DNA from: Sciurus carolinensis
Lineage: Eukaryota > Chordata > Mammalia > Rodentia > Sciuridae
Assembly (NCBI RefSeq): GCF_902686445.1
Contig: NC_062213.1
Span: 3,407,241 to 3,471,240 of the forward strand
Length of the DNA: 64,000 nt
Direction: 5' to 3'
Position 1 is the stretch's first letter; each line of letters opens with the position of its first letter. This document shows, piece by piece, positions 11,566 to 22,260 of the stretch. The notes beneath the pieces are model-generated. The model worked only from the letters and a program-made list of their open reading frames with translations. It ran no database searches and had not been told where the DNA came from. A program made the position numbers and the translations under genes.

Positions 11566-12455
11566 CACCACCTTCCACGGAAGGCACACAGGTGCACACG
11601 GCAGACACACAGGTGCACAGGTGGCCACGCCACACACGCAGGTGGACATGCATGCACAGGTGGAATGGCCCCACCCTGTGGCCACAGCTAACTCCCCATT
11701 TTCACATTTCTGCTCCATGCCGCCCACCCTCGCCCTGCCCTGGGCTCCAGGCTCCTCCCCTCACCCACCATTGACCACGGGGCTCCTGCCTGGCCAACAC
11801 AAGCCACCCCGCTCACGCCCTCTCCTCAGCCATCCTCTGCCTTGCTGAGAGCAGGAGTCTGGCAGAAGAACTCCTGTGCTGGGAGGGCGGCCGTGGGCCC
11901 CGTGGACTCCACTGACCCGGCAGAGGGGCACTTTTGCTTATCACCTCTGCCCACCCTCCTTCCTGACTGCAAACCCAAAGCTGTGAGAAGGAACCTCGGA
12001 ACAGCAGCAGGACAGCCCCATGCTCCAGAGATACTGCAGCAGGGAGCCAGAGGGCGCCTTACGCCGTGCAGCTTCCTCAAGGGACTGCTGTCCTTCTGGG
12101 CTGCCTTCTCAGCCCTCTTGTTTCCTGGGAACAATAAATCCCAAGGCCAGCCACCATGGATGCAGCCAACTGAAATCTGATTGGCTCAGTGACCAGGTTA
12201 TGGGACCTCCCCCAGCCAGCCTGCCTGGGTTTCTCCTCAGGATTCATGTGTTCTGGGCTCTCATGACATGTGGTTGGTTCCTTCATTTTCCTGTTAACAC
12301 ATTGTATCTCCATTATGTCTCCAGGGTTGTCCTGCCTGCCCAGGTGCTCCCCACATTTCTGGGCCTAGAGGCCACATGTGTGGAACACAGGGCAGAGGGG
12401 ACAACCATGGAGCTCAGCTCAGTCTTGTTTCCCATGTCTTGGCTGTGATGATTAG
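11566..12455. other. GC-rich unique sequence, nothing recognised
   Basis: A small region of repeated 'cacacaggtgcac' units lies at about 11585-11660. Otherwise it is unique DNA without a recognised coding exon. Confidence 0.4.
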
Positions 12456-12458
12456 TTT

Positions 12459-12466
12459 TCTCTCTC

Positions 12467-12543
<77 letters not shown>

Positions 12544-12552
12544 CCTCTCTCT
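12459..12552. repeat. (CT)n microsatellite
   Basis: The run from 12472 to 12540 is uninterrupted CT; flanking parts are slightly impure. It abuts the tail of the reverse-oriented SINE at 12553, so it may have grown from that SINE tail or its target. Confidence 0.97.
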
Positions 12553-12728
12553 TTTTACCAGGGATTAAAACCAGGGGTGCTTAACCCTTTCTATTTTTTA
12601 TTTTGAGACAGGGTCTCACTAGGTTGCTTATAGCCTTGCTAAGTTGCTGAGGCTGGTTCTGAACTTGCGATCCTCCTGCCTCAGCCTCCTGAGCCTCTGG
12701 GATTACAGGCCTGCACCACCATGCCTGC
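12553..12728 (-). mobile_element. B1-dID dimeric SINE, partial ID part
   Basis: The plus strand shows a shortened ID part (ccagggattaaaaccagggg, tgcttaaccc), then 'ttttgagacagggtctcactaggttgc', and a B1 part ending in 'caggcctgcaccaccatgcc'. The ID half lacks its middle. Confidence 0.85.
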
Positions 12729-13552
12729 CTCTCTCATCTATCTTTAAAACTACAGTGGCGTCGTCTTTGGGTGTTGTGATGTTCTAATGAGCTGACCGAT
12801 ACAGAAAGATCTGGAAATGGAAAAGCACTGTTTTGTGGGTGGAAACAGCACTGATGTCAGTGTCTGGAGGGACTGTGGAGTCAGACCCTTGCCATTCACC
12901 AGGACCACAACAGCAGCACAACTCACACACACAGAAGCACACACAAACACACACGTGTACTCACCCACAGGCACACACACTGGCATGAGCTCCTCTCTAA
13001 GGCCACGCAGCTTGAACTCCACTTGGAAGGCTCCCAAACCAACCTGAGCTACAGGCTTGTTCATGCTGGATGACATGGTGCTGACTGAAGGGCTGGTGGC
13101 GCTCGCGTGTGTGCTCTTTGGGCCAAACACGGAGTCATCACATTATACACTGGTGTTCAGAATCTCTGTCCCTCACTCCCAGACACGGGGGAGGCCCTCG
13201 TATGGGCTTAACAAGCAAGAGAGAGCTGGAAATAAGAAAACCTTCCAGCCATGGCGGTCCAGCTGGGGATTTGGAGAAAGATGCACCGGCCTTTCCCGGC
13301 AAGAGGCCCTGCTCCGGGCCCGCACCCAGCCCCAGAGCAGCTGGAAATCCAAGTCTGGCCCAGGCTCAGGGTCGAAGGGCCCCAGCCCTCTGTCTGTGAG
13401 GAAACAGTCAGCTGTCCAGCTGGCCTCCTTCACCAGACGTTGCTTAAGCACTACTATGTGTAGCTGCAAGTGCAGATTGGACCCCTGTCCAGAGAGCAGC
13501 CTGAGCGGGGACGCTCTGGGGAAGGAATGAGAAGACGCAGCATGGTTGGGCA
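12729..13552. other. Unique sequence with a short CA-rich patch
   Basis: A degenerate CA-rich stretch lies around 12925-12980. No gene recognised. Open frames here have no known domain. Confidence 0.4.
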
Positions 13553-13554
13553 CC

Positions 13555-13690
13555 CTCCTCGTGCTGGGCACTGTGTCGAGCTTTCAAACAGTGCACTTCA
13601 TCTTCCACTAGCCTGTGAGGAGTCTCCTTGTTTAAAGTAGGTTTGCCCAGCTTGACCAGCTTCAGGTCAATGGAGCCGTTTTTACCATTC
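13555..13690 (-). mobile_element. MIR SINE relic
   Basis: The 'gtgctgggcactgtgtcgagc...cactagcctgtgaggagtc' pattern corresponds to the reverse-oriented 3' half of MIR (gtgccaggcactgttctaag...cctatgaggtag). Confidence 0.55.
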
Positions 13691-14290
13691 TGATTAGGCA
13701 GGAAGCCATCTTCTTTCCTCACCTCTCCCTCCCTGTCTTCCTTCCCTCTTGCTTCCTGCTTACAGAAAGGAGAACCTGGGAAGAGCCCCTCTTGAGCCTG
13801 CGTGTCACCTCCTTTGCTTCTGCCACACACACACAGCCACGAGTGGTCAGACGCCACCCAACGCAGTGATGTGATTCTGCACATCTGGTCTGGCGGCAGC
13901 TTTGTGGGGCGTGGGGAAGGGGAGACAGGTCTTCCTGGGGCTGCAGGCACCCCTGCAGGGCAGGGCTCCTGCCTGTAGCAAGCCACTGTCCTTGAGGTAG
14001 GGTACCTCAGCGCTGAGAGCCTGCTCGGGGCTGGCATGACCAGGCCCCTCCAGGTCCACTCAGGAAGAGTCCCTTAGCACTGCTCCTCCAGCGTCCCACC
14101 TTGCGTGTGGACAGGAGATTGCCCATGTCCCCAGGGAGTCTTTCCCTTCCTCCACCCTGTAGAACATCAGGGGCTGGGTCCAGGGGCTGGTCCAAACCTG
14201 GGTCTAAATTTTCCAACAGCAAATGCAAAAAAAAAAAAAAAAAAATGACACTGGGGTGGGTGTTAATCCTCTGATTAAAAAGGAGAGAAA
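13691..14290. other. Unique sequence, nothing recognised
   Basis: No coding exon recognised. A 20-base A run lies at about 14227-14246. Confidence 0.4.
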
Positions 14291-14423
14291 GGGGCTGGGG
14301 AAGTAGCTCAGCAATAGGCGACTGGTTTACATGTGAGAGGCCCTGGGTAGATCCCCAGTACTGCAAAACAAACAAACAACAACAACAACAACAACAAAAA
14401 AAAAAAAAAAAAAAAAAAAAAAA
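14291..14423 (+). mobile_element. ID SINE with (AAC)n/poly(A) tail
   Basis: The tRNA-related body 'ggggctggggaagtagctcagcaatagg...ggccctgggtagatccccagtactgc' is followed by AAAC/AAC repeats and a long A run to 14423. The A box is recognisable. The B box carries changes, so this is an older copy. Confidence 0.9.
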
Positions 14424-15235
14424 GAAGGAAAATAGAAAGAGTGAGAGAAATAAAAATAAAAGCAAGTAAGATGAAGTGACTTAGCTGAAGCTACCTGACT
14501 TAGAAGGGGCAAGATCAAGAGGAGTCCAAGAGACAAGCCAGGTCTCCTGGAGCCCAGGTGCGGCTCCTTCCGACCTCACTGCTGTCCTCTGAAACAAAAG
14601 CAGAGGCTTCTGTGGAGATGACCCTAGCACAACCAGGGGAGCGGGAAGGAAATGAGTGATGGGCCCAGATGAGCACTGTGGACACCTCTGGGAGACTGCA
14701 GAGCACACTGCAGATGGCTTGCTGAGGGGAGGATCTGGGGTACTGAGCCCCAATTCCTGCGCCTCCTTGCTGAGGGCCTCCAGGGAAGAGAGCACCATCT
14801 CAGCCTCAGCAGCTTGACACTGTGGAGCCACAGCTGGGTCATCTTTCCAGCCCGTCCTGGACTCCCTGAGATGGCTCGCTGTTGCCACAACCCTCAAGGT
14901 AGGCAGAAGACAATAGGGCAGCCCTAGGTTCTGAGGTTTTCCAGTAATGCCCCTGAAATCCTGCCCACTGGCTAGATCTGAGTCCCATGGACATGTGACT
15001 GGAAACCCCACGAATAAAAGTGGGATGAATTGGTGAAGCAGCTGGAGAAGGTGCTGGGAGGAGGAAGGGTAGGTGTGGGCAACCCAGGCGAGCATCCAGG
15101 GCAGGGTGGCACCACTGCCAGGATCCAGCAGGGCACAGAGGAAAGGCACAGAGGGTGTGTGCCCAGGAAGAGTCCCTTAGTACTGTCACATAATAAACCA
15201 CCCGCAGCCTCACAACCTGAGACAGCAGCAAACAC
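14424..15235. other. Unique sequence, nothing recognised
   Basis: Moderately GC-rich DNA. Several open frames on the minus strand have no recognisable domain. Confidence 0.4.
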
Positions 15236-15526
15236 ACATGAAAGCTAAACAACCTCTTGCAAAACGGGGCGAAGGATTTGAACAGATGGCCGCATAGACA
15301 GCCAGCAAGGACATGAAGAGTCTGGCCATTAGTCATCAGGGAAGTGCAAGTCAATTCCACCGTGAGATGTGGCTTACACCCTTTAGCATGGCTACTGTTG
15401 AAAGCACGGAAAACAACTAGAACTGGCCAGGATATTGAGGAAGCAACTGACAGCATTGCAGAGAAGGTACAGGTGCAGCCATGGTGGGAAACATCTCAGG
15501 GACTCCTCAAAGATCAAAAATAGAAC
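15236..15526 (+). mobile_element. Old L1 (L1M-type) fragment, left half
   Basis: Contains the L1 3'-ORF2 pattern 'ggatttgaacagatggccgc', 'gccattagtcatcagggaagtgcaa' and 'gggactcctcaaagatcaaaaatagaac'. It is diverged. It stops exactly where the next element begins, and the same L1 appears to resume at 16678. Confidence 0.7.
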
Positions 15527-16535
15527 TCGGGAGGCATCACAGTGCCAGGCCTCGACTATCCCACAGAGCCACAGTAACAAAACAGCATGGCATTGGCACC
15601 AACACAGACACGTAGACCAATGGTACAGAGTAAGGACACGAAACAAACCCACATAAATACTTGTCTCATGCTAGACAAAGGTGCCGAAAACTTTCACTGG
15701 AGAAAAGATAGTTGCTGGGAGAACTGGAAATCCATATGCAGCAAAAGGAAGTTAAACCCCTATCTCTCACCCTGCACAAAACCCAACTCAATGTGGTCAA
15801 AGACTTAAGCACTAGAACAGAGACCCTGCACCTAAAAGAAGAAAAAGTAGGCCCAAATCTTCACCATGTCATGTTGACTTCCTTAACAAGACTCCTAAAG
15901 CACAAGAAGTAAAATCAAGAATTACAAATGGGATGGGTTCAAACTAAAAATCTTCTCAGCAAAGGAAACAATCAATAAGCTAAAGAGAGAGCCTACAGAG
16001 TGGAGAAAATCTTTACCACACACACCTCAAACAGAGCACTAATCTCCAGGATATATAAAGAACTCAAAAACTTAACACCAAAACAATAAATACCCCAATC
16101 AATAAAAGGGCTAAGGAACTAAACAGACACTTCACAGAAAAAATACAATTGATCAACAAATATATGAAAAAAATGTTCATCATCTCTAGCAATTAGAAAA
16201 ATGTAAATTAAAACTACTCTAAGATTTCATCTCACTCCAGTGAGACTGGCAATTGTCAAGAATACAGGCAATAATAAGCGCTGGCGAGGATGTGGGGAAA
16301 AAGATACACTCATACGTTGCTGGTGGGACTGAAGATTGGTGCAACCACTTTGGAAAGCAGTATGGAGATTCCTCAGAAAACTTGGAATGGACGCACCATT
16401 TGACCCAGCTACCCCACTCCTCTGTTTATACCTAAAGGACTTAAAGTCAGCACACTACAGTGATGCAGCCACATCAATGTTCATAGCAGCTCAATTCATA
16501 ATAGTTAAACTGTGAAGCCAACCTAGAAATGCATC
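15527..16535 (+). mobile_element. Younger L1 ORF2 3' fragment inserted in an older L1
   Basis: About 1 kb that follows the L1 ORF2 C-terminal order. The part near 15560-15860 matches the conserved Trp-His and Leu-Asp-Lys-Gly-Ala region by broken translation. It continues to 'tgaggatgtggggaaaaag' and 'ggtggaactgaagattggtgcaacc'-type sequence, then 'gcagctcaattcataatagtta' near 16487. Frames are broken by stops and shifts. The usual poly(A) end is missing. Confidence 0.8.
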
Positions 16536-16677
16536 AGGTTTAACTTACTTCTGCTTAATGTGTGTATTCTGGGACTCAATTGCACCTAAATTTATTTCTA
16601 ATGCTGTTAAAATTTATTTCTAATGCAATCTGTTGCCCACAGCCGCAGTAAGCACATTCATCCATGTTCCACACCTT
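16536..16677. other. AT-rich junction with a 17-bp direct repeat
   Basis: An unassigned piece between two L1 parts. The 17-mer aaatttatttctaatgc occurs at about 16588-16604 and again at 16610-16626, only 5 bases apart. Confidence 0.6.
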
Positions 16678-17262
16678 CAAAAACATAGAACTCCCGTGTA
16701 ATCTGGCAGTCTTGCTCTTGGTTTACCCCAAGTTATGGAAAGCAGGGACTCTAACAGAGACTAGTACACTAGCACTCACAGCAGTAATTTTCCCAGTAGC
16801 TCGAAACTGGAAGTGATCCCATTGTCCACCCGCAGGTGAAGGAATAGGCACCACGTGGAACAGTCACACAATGGAGTATGGAAATGCCCACCGACCCGTA
16901 TGCTCCACATGCATTAATCATCAGACTCTTAAAAGGGAAGGAAACCTGACACATGCCGCAAGAATGGTGAACCTTGAAGATGTGACACTGAGAGAAACAA
17001 GCCCGTCACAGGACAAAACCGAAGCCACTCCTGCAAGGTCCCTGAGGAGCAAGTTCCTGCAGACAGATGGTGGAAAGGGGCTTGCAGGGGCGATGGGCAG
17101 GGAGCGGAGTTTAATGGAATCAAAGTTTCAGTTTGGGAAGATGAAATCCATCTGGAGAGGGATAGCGTAGTGGTCCATGCTGCGGGAGTGTGCCTGATCT
17201 GCTGGGGGCACCCTGAAATGACAAAGTTCCTGTTCGGCAGATTCCACACCATTAAGACAACT
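16678..17262 (+). mobile_element. Old L1 (L1M-type) fragment, right half and 3' UTR
   Basis: Resumes with 'caaaaacatagaactcccgt', similar to the junction before 15527. It runs through 'ggaagtgatcccattgtcc' and 'cctgacacatgccgcaagaatggtgaaccttgaagatg' (ORF2 end / 3' UTR) into an L1M-like 3' UTR. It ends at the ID element at 17263. Confidence 0.65.
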
Positions 17263-17321
17263 ATGGGCCGGTGGAGCTCAGTGGAAGCACTTGCTCAGCC
17301 TGCACCAGGCCCTGGGCTCGA

Positions 17322-17368
<47 letters not shown>

Positions 17369-17369
17369 C
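17263..17369 (+). mobile_element. ID SINE followed by (CA)n microsatellite
   Basis: The body 'gggccggtggagctcagtgg...ccaggccctgggctcgacc' is ID-like with decay in both internal boxes. The tail is a (CA)n tract at 17323-17369 with one CG interruption. Confidence 0.75.
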
Positions 17370-19210
17370 TGCAATCACTGCATTATTTCCCACAGTCTCT
17401 GGGGGCAAGGACTTGGGAAGGGATTGTTGTGTGGTTCTGGGTGGTTCTGAATCCAGATCGCTCTTCATACCCTGGAGGGTAGGACCTCGTCCAGTGTATC
17501 TGGCTGGCCACTTTTCCAGCGCTCTTAGGTGGGGACCTCTGGGGAGCCCAGGCCCTGGGCAGCTGGCAGCAGAGGGGCCCAGAAGGCCAAGGCCACTGCC
17601 AAGAAGGAAGTGCCAAACAATGGCTCCCAAGAGTCCTGTCCTCCCACACCAGATCTGTGCTTCCAGGGACAAAGAGATTTCCTCTGTAGGAAATGACACC
17701 TAGGGAGGGCTTCCTGTGAGAGGGGCTGGGAGGATGAGGTCCACCATCTCTTGTCCCTGGGGACCAAAGGTGGAGGAGAGTGGCCAAACCCCAGGCCACT
17801 AAAGCCTGGCTCTGTCTACCTGAGTCGGAACCTTTAACCTGGAGGTCCGAGGCCACCGCACTGAGTCCCATTCCCACTGGTGGGCTGCACAACCGGAGCC
17901 CTGGCGCCTTCACTCCCCTTCATGCAGAGGGGGCAAAGCCTGACTGATGTCCACTGTGCTTCCAGGAGCCAAGCTCACAGTCACCGCCCAGGCCAGGCCT
18001 GCCCTCAGGTTGCTCTGAGATCGCCTCTGCAAACAACCCCAAACAACTCAAATCTCAAGTGTGGGTGGTTGAGGGCGTTGATTAACCTCACCCTCTCCTC
18101 TGCCTTCAGGATCATTTTAGGAAAGTCACGGACGGGAAGGGCCGCCCTGCTGGCTCTTGGGCTGGAAAGTGAAAAGGAGAAGCCGCTGGAGAAGAGCAAG
18201 CAGTCTGACTCCAAGCAGATGGGCTCTTGCTCCTTCCCTGCAGCGAAGGAGTCCACCAGGAAGAGGCCAAGCAGGGCCAGGGTCACCAGAGGAGGGCCCA
18301 CCCGGAGCTGGCTGGGGTAGCCAGCAAGGGCCACAGGCAGACTGGGCCAGAGGGGAATCATGGCCTGGCTCGCTTTCCCCAGGGAGGGGAGGGATGCTGC
18401 TTTTGTCCCCCAGTAGCAGAGTAGGCCTGAGGAAGGGGAGAAACAGTTAGAAAGGAGCCAAGGGGAGGCTGAGATCTGGAGTGGGGGGCTTGGGCAGGAG
18501 GTAACCAAACTGGCAGCTGGGTGATAAGGTGGAACCAGCTGTGGGGGGTTCTGGGCCTGGGAGGGTCTTTTCCAGAAAGCTGGACCAACGAGTGTAATCA
18601 GAGGGAGGAGAAGCCTTGGTGAAGAGAAGAGGCAGGCTGGGGTCCACCTCCACACAGGGGTGTCAGGAGGAGCCAATCAGGGGCATGGGCCACCATCCTG
18701 CTGTGGCGGAGGCTTGGGAAAGGGAGTCTTCCTGCCACCCTTCCAGAGTCACTCTCTGCTTGGAGCAAGGAAGAGGGGTGCTGGTAAGAGGAGTTGGGAG
18801 AGTATAGGGAGCAAGGAGGAGAGGTGAAGAATTGGAGACCAGAAAGGAGGGAGGCCTGGGGATTCACCCAGGAGGTGGGGAGGGTGAGGATGGGGCAGGC
18901 AGGGAGGGAGCAGGCGCAGAGTCTCTGCACAGCTGCAGGGCGAGGCAGGCACTGAGCAGGAGTGTAGACGGGAGCCTCCCCTGAAACTGCTGCTCTCTGT
19001 GAACAGAAGAGAGGCAGAGATTCCTCAGGACAGGCAGTGCAGGGGCCAGGGGGCCGGGGCAAGCTGTCCCTGGGGCAGGGCTGCTGCTGCTAGTTACCGA
19101 GCAGACCAGCAACCCTCCTGCCCCTCCATCTCGCTTCTTCCAGGAATCCATCCCTCACCACACACACACACACACAAACACACACGAGAGTCATATCTTT
19201 GTCCCCATGT
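17370..19210. other. GC-rich unique sequence, no gene recognised
   Basis: Open frames of up to 223 codons occur on the minus strand (18005-18676), without a known domain. A short (CA)n tract lies at about 19158-19187. I cannot exclude a diverged exon. Confidence 0.4.
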
Positions 19211-19545
19211 GTAGTGGGTTGAATGATGTCCAAGTCCAGACCCCTTGTCCTCATACATGTGACCATATTTGGAAAAAGGTCTTTGCAGATACTTGTGAAG
19301 GATCTCACGATGACATCATGCTGGGTTCAGGGTGAGAATTAGATCCAACAACAGGTGTCTTTATAAGGAGAGGGAAAGGTGCAGAGAGAAGACAGGGAAG
19401 GCCAGGAGCCACCTGAGGCCAGGAGGAACAGGGAAGGGTCCTCCCCAGCTAGGCAGAGGGAGCTGGCCCCAACACCTTGATTTCAGACCTCTGGCCTCGG
19501 GAACTGTGGGAGTCCATTTCCCTGGCTCTAGGCCCCCCAGTTTGG
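19211..19545 (+). mobile_element. MLT1-like MaLR LTR
   Basis: Starts 'gtagtgggttgaatgatgtcc', then 'tgtgaccatatttggaaaaa', 'ggtctttgcagatactt' and 'tctttataaggagagg', and near the end 'caccttgatttcagacctctggcct'. These are the MLT1 landmarks in order and forward orientation. Confidence 0.8.
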
Positions 19546-20137
19546 AAGTGAACACACACACACACACTGTAGCACATCCAGCCGGGTCAGCACCTGCGAG
19601 CAAGTGACAGAACACAGGCCTCCTGGGCTCCTGGAGAAGTGCAGGCGCAGGCGGCTTAGGCAGTGAGGGGACAGAGCGTGGCAGAGGAAGCTGCCGCCTC
19701 AGACCTGCAGACCTCAAGGGGAAGTAATCTCTGCGAAAGTGCTGCTGCGGTTAGCGGTTGGAAGAGGAAGTGGGTGACTGAGGTGCAGCCGGCCAGCCCG
19801 GGTGTGCTCTAACCAGCACAGCCACCAGCAGGGTGAATGGGCCCCTAGACGGACACCACTCTCAAGAGACTCATGCTGAGGGCAGGGAAGAGGGCACAGA
19901 AGACAGGAAGCAATTAAACTAGCTCATAGCTGAGTGGGAGGACTGACTCTGCCGGAGCCTCCACCCCACCGAGGGGCTGGTCTTGGGTCTGCCGTGGATC
20001 TACCTCTATCCACAGGTAGGAGATGGCCATCTGGCACAGGAATGGCGTGGACAAACAGGGATAGTGCCAGGCTCTTGGGCACTCAGAGGTGACTTGGCCT
20101 TCCTGCCCTGCAAGGACAGCTGGATGAAAAAGAAAGA
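19546..20137. other. Unique sequence, nothing recognised
   Basis: A short (CA)n at about 19553-19566, otherwise unique GC-rich DNA. Confidence 0.4.
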
Positions 20138-20349
20138 GCCAGGATGGGTGGTGCATGCCTAAAATCCCAGCAGCTTGGGAGGCCGAGGCAAGAGGATTAC
20201 AAATTCAAGGCCAGCCTCAGCAACTTAGTGAGACCCTGAGCAACTCAGTGAGACCATCTCAAAATGTTAAAAGACTGGGATGGGGACTCAGTGGTTAAGC
20301 ACCCCTGGGTTCAATCCCTGTTACCAAATAAATAAATAAATAAATAAAA
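20138..20349 (+). mobile_element. B1-dID dimeric SINE
   Basis: The left B1 part (gccaggatgggtggtgcatg, cttgggaggccgaggcaaga, aaggccagcctcagcaac) is followed by the ID part (ggatggggactcagtggtta, gggttcaatccctg) and an AATA tail at 20327-20349. Confidence 0.9.
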
Positions 20350-20394
20350 GAGGGCTGGGGAGGGAGGGCAGGTATGAGGGCCTGGGGAGCACTT

Positions 20395-20905
20395 CAGCTG
20401 TGCTGGGGCTGCTGTAAAAGAGGACCAGAGCCGGGCAGCTGAAATGACAGGTACTGAAGTCTGCCATGGAGACCTGGCAGGGCGTGCTGTGTTGGCTCTG
20501 GGGGATGAGCTCCCAGGCCGCTTTCAGCCTCTGGCACCAATCCCGGGTGCTCCCTGGTGGAGCACTTTAATCCCTGCCCATTCACATGGTGCACATGTGT
20601 CTGCCTCTCTTCTCTCTCTTTCTCTCTTTCTCCCCCCACCTTTTTGGTGCACGCGCTTGTGTGTGTGGCGCTGGGGATGAGCCCAGGGCCTTGTGCATGC
20701 TAGGCAAACACTCCACCACTGAGCCACATCCTCAGTCCCTCTTCTCTTATAAGGATACCAACCATATTAGATTTGGGCCACCCTGACTGAATTGAACTTG
20801 GTCACATGTGAAGAGACCTATTTCCGAATAAGGATTCGCAGACACTGGGAGTTGGGACAAACTTTCAGGGAACATGATTCAGCTGACATCAGGGAGGAGG
20901 ACAGA
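20395..20905 (-). mobile_element. MLT1-like MaLR LTR, split by an ID SINE
   Basis: The left part has the 'ctgggg-ctgctgtaaaagaggacc' edge. After the ID insertion come 'cttataaggataccaaccatatta', 'gagacctatttccgaataagg' and 'cagggaacatgattcagctga'. This is the reverse MLT1 order. Boundaries are approximate. Confidence 0.65.
20640..20738 (-). mobile_element. ID SINE
   Basis: On the plus strand: 'ggcgctggggatgagcccag', then 'ggccttgtgcatgctaggca' and 'ctccaccactgagccacatc'. This is the reverse complement of the ID body. It lies inside the MLT1-like LTR. Confidence 0.9.
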
Positions 20906-22095
20906 TGGGACTTGCTACTGATTAGATCATGTGGGGGCAGGGTACGTAGGAAGCAGAGGACAGAGGGGTCTCAGGGCTGGGGAGGAAGCTCTGGCCCAGC
21001 TGTGCTGGAGCTGTGTGGTCCCGGCCAGGCACTGAGGCTCCAAGATGACCTGGGCACGGTTCCTGGCTTCTGAGAGCTCCCAGACAGGCAGGGAGATGAG
21101 AAGGAAGCTCAGCTTGCCAGGCACAGCAGTGGACCTGTCTTGGGGACATGGGGCAGGGACTACTGGAGCTGTCTAAAGGGGCAGGACAGGCCCCAGAGAG
21201 GTGCCAGTAGACCTTAGCCAAGAAAGCCCATTGAACTCTGACTGGCAGAACTCAGGCCCTGCTGCTGCCTCAAAGCCACACCCCCTGGCCACATGCACTG
21301 GCCTCATTTCTCCAGTTCCTGTCCTGGTCCCTAAACTCTCCCTTAGGTCCTTCCAATATAGGGCCCCCAACCCCCACCTCAAGCCCTACGCTCATTCCCA
21401 ATGCCCCCCAAATTCCCTGGATTTAGGCATAGGTAAAAAAAAAAAAAAGCAACCTCCCTTGACTCCTGGGTCTCATCTCAGCCCTGGGCACTTGGTGTTT
21501 GGACCCAGTTGTCCTAGGGGGCTCTGGTCAGTTGTCCCACCCATTTCAGGCACCTAGGAGTGTTCCTCACTGGGCTCTCCTCCAGTTCCACACTCCTCAT
21601 GACCCTGCCCTCCCAGACCCTGGTCATCCCCCAAGTAGGGTAGCCCAGGTGAGGTACCGGATGCAACTCTCGATGTTCTCGCTGGTTCTGGGGAGCGTAA
21701 AGGTGCCCAGCGGCCTGCAGCTGCCTCCTGCCCACATTCCCTCACTCTCAGGCAGCCGGTAGCAGAACTGGGCTTGGAGAAAGGAAAAGGGAGAGGCCCC
21801 AAGAAGGCCCTGCAGCTGAGCCTCTGGTCCAGGGCTCCAGGGCAGGCATGCGGGAAATGACAGGTGGGGCCAGGGAGCTGCCAAGCCTGGAGACCCGGGG
21901 TGCCATTTGCATCCCAGCCAACTGCCCCAGCAGTCCTGCTGTTACACCTCTCGATGCACGTGGGGGCCTGGGGTCTGCAGGCTGGACGCCTTCCTCCAAG
22001 ACCGCTGGGCCTTGTTGGGGCAGGGTGAGACCTCAGGCTACCTTGACCACTTAGCGAAGGTCTGGAGCTGGCTTTTCTTCAGTTCCTCTGTCCTC
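20906..22095. other. GC-rich unique sequence, no gene recognised
   Basis: No repeat recognised except a 14-base A run near 21435. On the minus strand around 21630-21690 a short frame follows an AG-like acceptor (cgctccccag). I do not consider it sufficient for an exon call. Confidence 0.4.
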
Positions 22096-22097
22096 TG

Positions 22098-22260
22098 TCA
22101 TTGACTGAATGACCTGGGGCACCTGCCATCTCCCAGCATGTTTTCTCATCTTTAGAAAACAAAGCAATTGTGGTGTTTCCTTGAGTGTGTTGCAAAGAGT
22201 AAATAACATACACAAGCTAAGGTCTTAGCAAAGCTCCTGGCAGATGTGAGATGCTCCCCA
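22098..22260 (+). mobile_element. MIR SINE relic
   Basis: Forward MIR-like order: 'tgaatgacctggggcacctg', 'tgttttctcatctttagaaaac', then 'gagtaaataacatacacaagc' and 'aaagctcctggcagatg'. Confidence 0.55.

Noticed and set aside
18005..18676. 223-codon minus-strand frame
   Set aside because: Low-complexity Pro/Ser/Leu composition and no known family; no start context or splice support.
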